Shown: positions 45,401-55,400 of the stretch, in pieces
Layout: every line of letters begins with the position of its first letter
How positions within the stretch are numbered: position 1 is the first letter of the stretch
Assembly (NCBI GenBank): GCA_964484205.1
Contig: CAZAEZ010000026.1
Span: forward strand, 19,006-83,005
Direction of reading: 5' to 3'
Length of the DNA: 64,000 nucleotides
Source: M3007 sp964484205
GTDB lineage: Bacteria; Bacteroidota; Bacteroidia; Chitinophagales; Saprospiraceae
Program-made: the position numbers and the translations under genes
The notes under the pieces: model-generated
Database searches by the model: none
Seen by the model: only the letters and a program-made list of their open reading frames with translations
What the model was told of the DNA's origin: nothing

Positions 45401-45905
45401 CGTTGGTGACCAGGTCATTGGCCACATCGCCTTGTGTGACGACCAAATTTGCCGCCTCGGCAATTTCCTGTACCAAATGCTCTTTCCGAAGTGCTGTCGA
45501 TTTGCAATCGAGGCAACCAATGGATACAGAACTGGGTACAGCAGCCTGGGTGGTCGATTGGGTGACGACGTTCAAGTCAACACAGGATGCCGTTGCGTTA
45601 AATCGGCGCACCTGCGGCCGGTCCGGGCTGGATTGCAGACGAGCCTGCGTTTCCAATTGGAGGTCGGCCAGCGTAAGGTTGAACGTTGCAGACACACCCG
45701 GAAAAGCAGGCGCCACAATGATTTGGTAGGTATTCCCCGGATTCAGGCCACAGATTTGCAGACTGGTTTGTCCGGGCATCAGATTTACCGGTTCCCGTAA
45801 AGGCGTGTGGGCCGCTTGAATCGAAAGCGCCGGGTTTTGAGCAAACAGGGTAGCGGAAGCAAGAAGGAGTAATACCGTCAGCAGATGGGTTTCCCGTAGA
45901 AACAT
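42411..45905 (-). CDS. Secreted choice-of-anchor L protein with T9SS type B C-terminus
   Basis: A 1164-residue surface protein; the ATG at 45905 (MFLRETHLLTVLLLLASATL) gives a signal peptide, whereas the in-frame TTG three codons upstream does not improve it. Domains in order: N-domain; choice-of-anchor L (about 180-390, VFGSEEYCEYVNTIYNDVFG); Calx-beta-like (about 430-520, GIDFDPLPASVIIPAGQTEV); SprB-like repeats (about 530-830); one PKD-like unit with the NGCTATAQATVLEN border; and a type B tail (QIFDRWGNMVFGRDHFQPND). It is a paralog of the giant gene at 49448-57979, which has 21 copies of the PKD-like unit where this gene has one. Probable adhesin. Confidence 0.9.
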   Translation of the reverse strand: MFLRETHLLTVLLLLASATLFAQNPALSIQAAHTPLREPVNLMPGQTSLQICGLNPGNTYQIIVAPAFPGVSATFNLTLADLQLETQARLQSSPDRPQVRRFNATASCVDLNVVTQSTTQAAVPSSVSIGCLDCKSTALRKEHLVQEIAEAANLVVTQGDVANDLVTNVLIGGDCFDVSKITSKGHQNSRGTFASGSASINIAQGIVLATGPVDALPGPNFYQNASSGFGTNTADDPHLSTLTGGINQFDVSIIEFDFKPTANMVQFDFVFGSEEYCEYVNTIYNDVFGFFISGPGIFGTKNLAVLPGTNTPVAINEVNHLKNTAYYRNNNSYGTCLNVPVTNMTDIELDGYTTVLTAIANVIPCETYHIKLAIADVGDANYSSAVFLRANSFDAGGKTLADAIYPSAAPYTREGCQDGFIRFYRGTGDVNQPLTVNYTLDPASTAQPGIDFDPLPASVIIPAGQTEVLIPINIINDQIAEGQEFFTLIVDNSCSCEQQEITFVIEDQVPLDLAMADKTGCAGSATLTPVLLSAGLPPLNYVWSTGASGTSLTSTDFGSTVYTVTVTDVCGLSATASATAIVDQTPTAILSGDVSFCPGNSAQLPIAFTGFGPWTVSYTANGTPGTQTFSNNPAMLEVSQGGNYTLTTVNSQAGCPGLAGGTATATEINIDLNLTGTNPLCFGDPGSIQTSVNPNFQPYAFAWSNGDSNSNQPNLQPGIYTITVTTTQGCTEVASTALVAPALLTADISSISNISCYQPIGSANATAQGGTGSYQFRWSNGVLQNLADFTSGGTYTVTVTDANQCTASAEALIFQNTTPPTVVANADDEINCNTPEVNLMSTGSSTGPNFIYTWSTPNGHIITSMEAPTAMVDAPGLYTLLITNTTNGCTATAQATVLENTNYPTGFDLLITQPGCENAPGSILIYDVVGGESPFVFSLDGGNTFLTQSTFYDLAPGQYSLTVQDINGCEFEQSLELLAPLEPEISVQPEISLNFGESTTLVASLNLPLSQLDTLYWSPGAGNIPTVQAAVIEIRPFKPTLYTVTAISKDGCKDEATILVRVGNPDIYAPNAIRPNNPDGQNHMFMLYARENVINQVNQMQIFDRWGNMVFGRDHFQPNDDRAGGWDGRYRGKVLAPGVYSWWADIELTSGEQIQLKGDITIVD

Positions 45906-46227
45906 AATGTACAAGTTTGGGTAAAGGAATAGGATTGGCCAGTCAACCGAATGACGAGAATGGATTAGGAGCGTTGGACTGGCTCGGTCCGAAGACTCCG
46001 GGAAACCTAAACCTTTAAAAGAGAATTACGACGGGAAATAAGGCGGGAAATCAAGGTATTAAAGGGTATTATTAAAGATTCAATTCTGGTAAGGACGGGT
46101 GGCTCAAACCCGTCTGCGAATGTAGAAAGATTTTGTAAAAATAGCCCAGCGGCAAAATTTATTTAACAGCCTGTTCGGGTTTAAACCCGATAACATAATT
46201 AACATGGGGTGCCCTTGGCTATTCTAA
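45906..46227. other. Intergenic region with short hairpins
   Basis: No gene seen. It contains the 16-bp palindrome tcgggtttaaacccga (46175-46190) and a 7-bp stem gacgggt / acccgtc (46094-46114). It lies between two minus-strand genes, so it should carry the promoter of the 42411-45905 gene, but I see no convincing TAnnTTTG box. Confidence 0.6.
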
Positions 46228-46268
46228 TTCGAATAAAATCGGGGCACCCGGCACTGGCCGGATGCCCC
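46228..46268 (-). terminator. Probable terminator of the M4 protease gene
   Basis: A 12-bp stem with one mismatch (46241-46252 and 46257-46268, ggggcacccggc / gccggatgcccc) and 4-nt loop, followed on the minus strand by GATTTTATT. The T-run is short, so moderate confidence. Confidence 0.6.
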
Positions 46269-46294
46269 GTAGACAGATTTAAAAATAATCTGGG

Positions 46295-49273
46295 TTACTG
46301 TTTGATTACACGTTTGTGTACCATTCCAGCGGGTGTTTCCAGGGCAAGGAAGTACATCCCCGGCGCCAGGTTGTTCATATCCAGATCGTAATTCCCTTCG
46401 AATCCGGGCATATCACGTACCTGCAGGCCGCTTGCGGTAAACAAACGCAGCGAACGGACTGCTTCCGGGGAGCGGATTTGCAACGTGTTCCGAACCGGGT
46501 TCGGGAATATCAGTACGGCTTCCTGCATGTGCTCATCTGCCAGTAAGCCCATTGCCTGCTCCTTGCCCGGCACCGTCAGCGGCCGAATGTTGACCAGGTC
46601 TTGTCCGGCCATCAAGGTATTTGCGCCGGTTACAGTAACGGCATCAATGTAAATCAGGTCATTGTTCGCACTGGCATCGCACTGAAAGCGAAACCTTGCA
46701 TTGGTCGGAAAATTGTGATTTGCACTGCTCAACTCAATAGTTGCCACCCAGAAGGAATTATTAGTAAAACTGGTGCCGGCAGCATACGCGGCCACTGTTT
46801 GCCAGGAACTGCCATCGTAGTAGCGCACCCACAAATCTTCGCCATTTTCCATGCTGTACGAGTAGAAATAAAATTCAATCGTAAGCTGGTTGTAGCTGCT
46901 TACATTGTATGCAGACGAGGTCATAGCCGAAGCAGTACCGGAGTTGTCACGCAGCTGAATGGAATAATTGCCCTCATAGGACCGGTTTCCAGAATACCGG
47001 GCACAATCCGCGCCGCCATCCGACCATCCGTCCCAACCAGATTCAAAATAATGCGCCAGGATCGTATTGCCACCGCCACCGCCACCCGGCAGGGTGCTGG
47101 CATTGGTTGAGGCGGGGCCCGATTCGTTTCCAGCGGCATCATAGGCAGCGACATCAAACTGATAGTTGGTGTTGGCTGTCAAACCGCTTGCCGTGTAAGT
47201 AAGATTGGTGGTCGTCCCATCTTCCACGCCATCCACATAAACCCGGTACCCGGCAACCCCGACATTATCGGAAGAGGCGGTCCAGGAAAGGCCAACAGAG
47301 GATTGCGTGATGTTGTTGGTGCTCAGATTTCCGGGGACTGTCGGCGGTTCGGTATCTCCGGTGCCGTCGAAGCAAAAGCCGGTTGATTCAGACGACCCGA
47401 AAGCACCTCCGTTTGCAATGGTCGTACTTCCACTGGTCAGGCTGTAAGAACCCTGCCCATAGCCACAGCATATGCCGTCGCCGTAGGAATCGTTTATCGT
47501 AAAGGTATAATCCCCCGGTGTCAGGTTGAATGCCTGGTAAACAGTTGAACCTGCACCGGAATACGGGCCCCCGGAAGCAATGGTGGTACCGCTTCCATTC
47601 TTCAGGTTCCAGGTAGTCTCGCCCGGATAATTATCCAGCGTAATATTCAGTTCGACCTGGTCGGTCACGCATGGTGGCGGCGGGCCATAAGCATTGCCGA
47701 CGCCCACGGCGTACCAGGCATCGGTTGTTGCAATTTCCTCCGGCGAATCCGGTCCAAACAAATCCCGGGCTGCCTGGATGGCGCCCGCGCGTGCAGCGGC
47801 GTAGTTTGAATTGGATGACAGATAAACAGACAAATTGCGATAGGCAATCCGCGCAGCATTTGTCAGGCCGATACCGGATACGGAGTAAGACTCGCCCTGA
47901 TCGTTTGTGCCGGATTCTCCAACGGATAGAATGTAAAACCACTTGTTTTGCACGCCCGAGTTGATGTGCACCCCGCCATTGTCGCCCGATCCGGAATACC
48001 AATAAGTACCCTGGTAGGTATCCGGATCGCCAAAGGCTTTCGGGTTGCTCAAAGACCGGATAGCACCACCGCTGCCACCGGCGCCGATCTGGTCGCCCAT
48101 CAACCAATCGTTTGAACCTGTGGCATAATTTTCAATGGCTTCGCCAAAAATATCGGAGAAGGATTCATTCAAGGCGCCGGATTCATAGGAATAGACCAGG
48201 TTGGCGGTGTATTCGGTCACGCCATGGGAAATCTCATGTCCGCAAATGTCCAGCGAAACCAGGGGACCGTAATTCACCCCGTCGCCGTCGCCGTAGGTCA
48301 TTCGGGAACCGTCCCAAAAGGCGTTGACGTAATTATTGGAATAATGCACGTAAGATCTGAGCACGCCGCCTGTGCCATTGTAGGAATTGCGGTTGTGTTC
48401 ATTAAAAAAATAGGCATGTACCTGCTCTGCACCCCAGTGTGCCTGCACACCAACCCCATCGCTGGTAAAATTCGAAGAAGAACTCGTGAAGTCGGTGGCG
48501 TTGTTATAACTGGTGCCGTTGTTCAGGTTATACGTTTGAACACCGCCACCACTCGACGTTTGGCGCAGCCTGTAGTTGCTCCCCGTAAAATCAGCGGTGA
48601 ACGAAACAGAACCGTTGTAAATAGCCGTGCCGGAAGCCGGCGTGTTCGTTTCATGAATACGAAGGTTTTCCCGGATAAATGTGCCGTTATGTGCGTCAAT
48701 GAAAACATAAGCCCGGTAAACAGGATCGGCAGCATAGATATCAAATTTGTAGGCCAACCGGGCCGGGCTCCGGCCCAGAAGGTCGGAAACAACCACTAAC
48801 TCGCCCCGGGGTTTTTCATAGTCCGGAAATCCGGCCCTGACGGAAGGTTCCCAGGCATATAGTTTGGCGTCTACATGGGCCAGCGCAAGGTCAAAGGCAG
48901 CAGTTTCGGAAATGGATGGTTCGGCATTCAGTTCATCGACCGGGATAAAATCGCCGGTCAGGAGCGTAATGACTCCATTTTTGGAGTGCACAGTGTAGGT
49001 TCCGCCTTCAACTTTTACCCCTTTGTAAAACTGTTGAAATTTTTCATGCGTAATTCCCAGTTCATCAGTACTGATCCGTAGCGATTTCAGTGCGTCCGTT
49101 TCCGTCAGTTGTAGTTTCTCCTTCAATACCTCCTGTTGTTGTCCGGTAGTCCGTTCTTCCAGTAGCCTGATTTGGTTTGGCATTTTTTTGCCATAAGCGG
49201 GTTTCGCGGTTTGAGCGTAGCTCAGCGTAACAGCGAGCAAAGGCAAAAGCAGAGTGATTAAAAGTTTTTTCAT
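46295..49273 (-). CDS. Secreted M4-family (thermolysin-like) metalloprotease with T9SS type A tail
   Basis: A 992-residue secreted zinc protease. Signal MKKLLITLLLPLLAVTLSYA. An FTP-type propeptide spans about 60-200. The catalytic M4 domain of about 215-520 has HEISH at 346-350, GALNESFSD with the third zinc ligand Glu370, and GGVHINSGVQNKWFY with the catalytic His. A CUB/pre-peptidase-like segment (DSYGDGICCGYGQG) follows, then a fibronectin type III domain (SVGLSWTASSDNVGVAGYR), a jelly-roll-like region and a type A sorting domain (NLAPGMYFLALETPAGMVHK). It sits between the two choice-of-anchor L paralogs, so it may process surface proteins; that link is inference. Confidence 0.94.
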   Translation of the reverse strand: MKKLLITLLLPLLAVTLSYAQTAKPAYGKKMPNQIRLLEERTTGQQQEVLKEKLQLTETDALKSLRISTDELGITHEKFQQFYKGVKVEGGTYTVHSKNGVITLLTGDFIPVDELNAEPSISETAAFDLALAHVDAKLYAWEPSVRAGFPDYEKPRGELVVVSDLLGRSPARLAYKFDIYAADPVYRAYVFIDAHNGTFIRENLRIHETNTPASGTAIYNGSVSFTADFTGSNYRLRQTSSGGGVQTYNLNNGTSYNNATDFTSSSSNFTSDGVGVQAHWGAEQVHAYFFNEHNRNSYNGTGGVLRSYVHYSNNYVNAFWDGSRMTYGDGDGVNYGPLVSLDICGHEISHGVTEYTANLVYSYESGALNESFSDIFGEAIENYATGSNDWLMGDQIGAGGSGGAIRSLSNPKAFGDPDTYQGTYWYSGSGDNGGVHINSGVQNKWFYILSVGESGTNDQGESYSVSGIGLTNAARIAYRNLSVYLSSNSNYAAARAGAIQAARDLFGPDSPEEIATTDAWYAVGVGNAYGPPPPCVTDQVELNITLDNYPGETTWNLKNGSGTTIASGGPYSGAGSTVYQAFNLTPGDYTFTINDSYGDGICCGYGQGSYSLTSGSTTIANGGAFGSSESTGFCFDGTGDTEPPTVPGNLSTNNITQSSVGLSWTASSDNVGVAGYRVYVDGVEDGTTTNLTYTASGLTANTNYQFDVAAYDAAGNESGPASTNASTLPGGGGGGNTILAHYFESGWDGWSDGGADCARYSGNRSYEGNYSIQLRDNSGTASAMTSSAYNVSSYNQLTIEFYFYSYSMENGEDLWVRYYDGSSWQTVAAYAAGTSFTNNSFWVATIELSSANHNFPTNARFRFQCDASANNDLIYIDAVTVTGANTLMAGQDLVNIRPLTVPGKEQAMGLLADEHMQEAVLIFPNPVRNTLQIRSPEAVRSLRLFTASGLQVRDMPGFEGNYDLDMNNLAPGMYFLALETPAGMVHKRVIKQ

Positions 49274-49447
49274 TGAAACACATTTTAAGCGTATTAAAAA
49301 AATTGGTTGATTTTGCTGCTTTCGGCTTCAATGTATTTACTATTCTGAAAAAACTGAATATGACCAATATAATTTTTGATTATTTTGTTAAAGTCAATTG
49401 AAAAAATGTCTGACATCCGACGCTTGTTGTGTCCATGGCGTGGCGTT

Positions 49448-52400
49448 TTACTTTACAATCGTCAAATCCCCTTCCAGGAGCAAATTTTGTCCGTCGGCAA
49501 GTTCAACTTCGGCCCACCACACAAAAACTGCCGGATTCATTGGTTTTCCCCGGAAATATCCGTCCCATCCCTGTTTTTCGTCGTTGGGCTGAATGTTTTG
49601 TTTTTGAAAAACCAGGTTTCCCCAGCGGTCAAAAATTTGCAGGGTGTTGATTTGTCGCACCGCGTTTTTTCCGGCAAAAATCAGGAACACATCGTTGAAA
49701 CCGTCTTCCCGGTTCGGACTGATCGCATTGGGCGCCCAAATATTGGGATGATTCACAATTATCCGGATGCCGGCTTCGGCTGTACAGCCATCCTTGTTTT
49801 GGATAAAAACGGTGTATTCCGTTGTTGCAAAAGGCTTGGCATAAACCACGGCCGGGTTGCCGGTGAAGGTCAGGCCTTCCTGCGGGCTCCAAATGATGGT
49901 GTCGACCAAATATGGTGGAATATTAAATAAGGCTGTGAGTTTTACCGAATCGCCAAACTCCAGCGCAATGTCGGCGCCCAGGCTGACTGCCGGAATAACC
50001 GGGGCCGGCAAATTAACGGCTTCGCTGTACTCGCAGCCGTTAATGTCTTGCACGGTCAGCTGGTAGAGTCCGGGCGATAAACCTTCAAATGTATTGGTCG
50101 TCAGGAAGGTATGCCCGCCGTCGATCGAATATAAAAACGGCCCGGTACCGCCGGAAACGGTGTCTACCCGGATGGTACCCGTTTTGCCGTCGCAGCCGGG
50201 CGGCTCGGTTGAAATATCGATTCCGCCGGGATAATCGGTATTTTCCGACACCACGACGGCATCCGTTGCGGTGCAGCCGTTTTGCAGGTTGGTGACCAAG
50301 AGCGTGTACGTTCCGGCAGCGTCGACGTTGGGCGTTGCCGTGTTTGCTCCGGACGCGATACTCCCCGTTGCCGTCGACCAGGCATAGCTAAACAACGGCC
50401 CCGCGGAGGAACCGGCCGCGCTCAGCAAGCCATTTTCAACCGTGCAATTCAATTCAAAACCATCTCCCGCCTCTGCTACGGGAGGCTGAATATTCTCAAT
50501 TATGTTGACGGTGGCCGTTGCGGTGCAGCCCGTTTCACCATTGGTTACACTGATTTGGTAAACGCCGGGCTGATTCACCAACGGCGTTAGGCTGGTGTCT
50601 CCGCCGACTATTCCCGGGCCGCTCCAGAAATAGCTGATCATATTTCCCTGTGCCGAAGCCGTGGCATCAATCAGCACGTCGCTTCGGATGCAGGTGAGCG
50701 AATCCGGCGCCGCAATGCCAATCGGGGGCGGCAGGGTATCCACCGGTACCGCTACCTGGTCGGTGCTGGAGCACCCGTTGAACAAATCGTAAACGGCAAG
50801 GGTATAGGTCCCCCCGGAATTTATCGTTGGTGTGGCAGTATTGGAGCCAGACAAAATGGATCCATTTGCGGTAGACCAGGAATACCCGATCCCGAGATTA
50901 CCCCCCGAACCGGCGCCGTTCAAATGGAGCAAGGTGACCGAACAAGTTAACATTCCGGAAATACCGGCATCCACGGCAGGTGCAACCGTGTCTTGCAGTA
51001 CCGTCGTGGTTGCTGTTGCCGTACAGCCGGTAAGGCTATCCGTTACCAGCAACGTGTAATTTCCCGGAGCAACAACAGTGGGTTGAAGACCGGTAGCCCC
51101 GCTTTGGATCATGCCGTCGATGGTATTCCATTGATAGCCGATTCCCGGCCCGCTGCTGCCCTGGCCGTTCAGTGCAAGCGCCGTGACGTTGCAGGTGAGG
51201 GTTGCGGGCGGTTCAATGACGCCAACGAGTACATTGCCGGTTTGAATGATCTGTACGCCGGCTTCCCGGGTACAGCCGTTGGACTGGTTCGTTACCACGA
51301 GGGTGTACAAGCCGGGGGCATCCACCAATGGGAAAAGGGTGTTGGCGCCTGAAACGATGTTTCCGGTCACGGTGCTCCATTGATAAATAATAGAGGCGCC
51401 CGTACTACTGCCAATGCCGTTCAACTGAAGCACTGGCTCGGCGCAGGTGAGTGTATCGGTATTGCCCGCAGCGGCGATGGGCGGCGTAATATCCTGCATC
51501 ACAAGGGTCGAAACGGTATCGCGGCAGCTGTTGGTGGTATCCGTCAGAATGAGGGTATAGGTACCGGGCTGATTGACTGTCGGCGCGGGACTTGTTGTGC
51601 CCGAAAGAATATTGCCGTCCGCTGTTGTCCAGCTGTACAAAAACCGCGCGCCCGTGCTGCTGCCCGTGGTGTTCAGCGTGATCTGGTTGGTTATACAACC
51701 AAGCATAGGCGGCGTTTCAATTATGGCTACCGGTACGTCGATATTTTGGGTTACTGCTGCTGAAGCAGTTGCCGTGCAACCATTCAGCGTGTCCGTCACT
51801 ACCAGGAAATACGTTCCCGGGGCATTCACCGTTGGATTGAGCGTACCCGAACCGGAAGTGATGGTGCCATCAACCGTTGTCCACTGGTATTCATACTGCG
51901 GCCCGCTGCTACCGGAACCGTTGAGCATGGCATTTAGAATGACACAGTTGAGCAGCGCAGTCGGTCCGGCAGTTGCCACCGGCGCAAGGGTATCCAGTGC
52001 GATGCTTACCTGGTCGGTGGCGGTGCAGCCGTTGGAATTGTCGGTAACCAGCAAGGTGTAAATCCCCGGCAGATCAACCTGGGGCGTGAGGGTATTTGCC
52101 CCGGTTGCGATACCCCCGCCGCTGGAACTGCTCCAGGCATAACTGATCGATGCACCATTGCCGGAAGTGCTTCCGGAAAGTGCCAGCACGGTATCCACAC
52201 AGGTTAACAGATCGTCGGGGCCCGCCATGACAAGGGGTGGTGTCAGGTCCTCCGAAATGGGCACACCGGAGCTGGCGGTGCAGCCGTTTGCCGTGTCGGT
52301 GATTAACAAAACATATACGCCGGGCATGTTTACGGTTGGCGTCAGGGTGCTGCCGCCGGAAACAATGCCGGGCCCCGACCAGCTGTAGCTGAACTGTCCG

Positions 52401-55400
52401 CCCTGACTGGATGCCGTGCCGTTGAGCGTAATTTCCGAAACCAGGCAATTGAGCGTGTCGGCAGGGCCGGCACTGGCAACCGGCACACTGGCATCGGCCG
52501 CGACCTGCGTGCTCGCACTGGCGGTGCAGCCATTCAGGGTATCGGTAACCAGCAGGGTGTAAGTCCCGACCGCATTCACCACGGGACTGAGTGTGTTTTG
52601 GCCCGAAACAATGTTTCCGGAAATAGTGGTCCACTGATAAACAAATGGGTTGCCAATACTCGAACCGGTTCCATCCAGCACCAGGCTCGACTGGGTGCAG
52701 CTCAGCACGCCGCCGGGCGCGGCAGTGGCCACCGGATCACCGGTGTTCGCATCAACCACGACCGATGCTTCGGCTGTGCAGCCTGTTTCGGTGTTGGTAA
52801 CCAGCAAGGTATAGGTTCCGGCGGCATCGACAAGCGGCGCCAGGGAACTTGCACCGGAAAGAATATTGCCGTTTGCAGTGGTCCACTGATAGCTGTACTG
52901 GGGCCCCTGGGCAGAATTATTGCCGTTTAAGTTGATTTGTGAAAATGTGCAGGTTATGGTTTGCGCAGCACCGGCATCGGCGGCCGGTACTTGTTGGTCG
53001 TTGCCGACCTGAACCGTTGCTTGTGCCGTGCAGCCGTTATCCAGGTTAAAAACAGTCAGGGTATAGGCCCCCGGCTGGTCGACGACCGGGTTCAACGATT
53101 GCTGGCCGCTGACGAAATTCCCGCCGGCGGTCGTCCAGGCATAATCGACATTCGGACCAGTGGATGACCCCTGCCCGTTCAGGGTAATTTGCGTTTCCTG
53201 GCAAGTCAGGACGACCGCAGAATCCGCTACTGCCATTGGTGGAATTACATTTTCGAAAACCAAAACCGTGGCGGTGTCTACACATCCGTTTTCCATATTT
53301 TGCAAAACCAGCAAATAGGTGCCGGGCTGATCAACCTGCGGAAACGGAGTGCCGTTGCCGCCGGTAATATTCCCGTCGGGACTGCTCCAGGTAAATTCCA
53401 GGTTGCTGCCCTGTGTGGAGGCGCCGGCATCGAGTTGAACGGTGGCATTATTGCAGGTTAATTCCGGCGGCGGGGCGATACCGGCCGTCGGGTAATCGAT
53501 GTTGTTGCCAACGGCCACTTCATCCGAGGCGGTACAGCCATTGGCGGCATTGGTGACAACCAACGTGTAAAACCCCTCGGCATCAACAAGCGGGGCAAGG
53601 CTGTTTTCCCCGGAAACAATATTTCCCGGATTTGCCGTCCATTGGTAACTGATCCCTGCGCCGGCAGTTGAGCCAGTTCCATTGAGTTGAATATTTGGGT
53701 TAAAACAATCGAGTACTGCGTCATTTCCGGCAAAAGCCAGCGGTACATTTTGGTCGGCAGCGATAGTAACGGTGCTTTCCGCGGTGCAGCCGTTTGTGGT
53801 GTCCGTTACGAGCAGCGTATACGTCCCGGCGGCATCAACTACCGGGCTGAGGCTGTTTTCTCCACTTACAATGTTTCCATCGGCAGTTTGCCACAAATAG
53901 GTGAAATCCGGTCCGGAAGAACCGCTGCCGGTCAGGCTGATCTGTGGTGTCGTGCAGCGCAGGGTGTCGCCCGGCCCGGCATCGGCAGTTGGCAAGGCCA
54001 GGTTGTCCACTACGGTGACAGCAGTGGTGTCGGCGCAACCGCTGAGGGTATTGCTCAAAACCAAAATATACTTCCCGGGCGCATCCACTGTTGGGTTTGG
54101 TGAAGTTCCGCCGCTTGCGATATTCCCATCGGGCGTACTCCAGGTGAAAACAATGCCATTGCCCTGGGTGGAGTTGCCGGCATCCAGTTCAATTTCCGGA
54201 TTGGCGCAGTTGATGACGGCCGGTGGGGCTATGGATGCTACCGGGGTATCAAAATTGGCGCTGATGTTCACGACATCTTCGCTGCTGCAACCGTTCGACG
54301 TATTGGTAACCACAAGCGTGTAGGTGCCCGCAGCGTTGACGGTGGGCGTGTACGTGTCGTCTCCACTGATAATAAAACCCGGGTTTGCCGTCCATTGGAT
54401 CGTGAAATTGGGTCCCACACTGCCACTGCCCTGCAATTGAACCTCGACTTGCGTGCAATTCAAAACCAGCATTGCTCCCGCATTGGCGATAGGTTGATCC
54501 TGGTTGCCGGCAACCGTCACACTGGCGGTGCCGGTGCAGCCATTTTCGATGTTTGTGACCATCAGCGTGTACGTGCCGCCCTGGTTGACCACGGGATTGA
54601 GCCCGGTTTCGCCGCTGACTACATTGCCGTCCGGGGTAGTCCATTCATAGGTAAAAATGGGCCCGGTGCTTGAGCCGTTTCCGTCCAGGGTGATGGATGG
54701 CGTTTGGCAGGTCAGGGTTCCGTTTGCCATGGCCATTGCCACAGGCGGGACCTGGTTTGCGTTTACGGTTACTGTGGCCGTGTCCGTGCAATTGTTTTCC
54801 GAATTTAGAACGACCAGACTGTAATCGCCACCCTGATCAACGACCGGCGTTGGGGTATTTTGACCCGAAACGATATTGCCGTTGGAGGTCGACCATTCGT
54901 AAGCAATGGTGCTGCCGGTGGTGGAGCCGGAGCCATCCAGTTGCAGGGTTAGATTTTCGCAATCAATTTGACCCGCCTGGGCGATGATCGCAATCGGCGG
55001 CGTACTGTTTCCGGTCACGGTGACGCTTGCCGAGGCACTGCATCCGGTGCCGGTATTGGTGATCTGGAGGGTGTACGTGCCCGCAAGATCGACTTGCGGT
55101 TGGGGCGTATTCATGCAGCAGGTGAAATTCCCGTCGACGGTACTCCAGGTGAACGTGTATTCCGGGCCGCTTGCCGAGCCGCTTCCGTCGAGGGTCAATG
55201 TTGGCAAATCACAGCTGATCATTTGGGGCGGATCGATAGTCACGAGTGGCGGCGCATTGTTTTCAACTATCAGCGCCGACACCGTGTTGGTGCAGCCATT
55301 GGTTGCATTGGTGACGGTAAGCGTATAGGTTCCGGGGGCGTTTACCCGGGGCACCAGCGTGTTGGCGCAACAAATAATTCCCGGCCCGTCCCAACTGTAC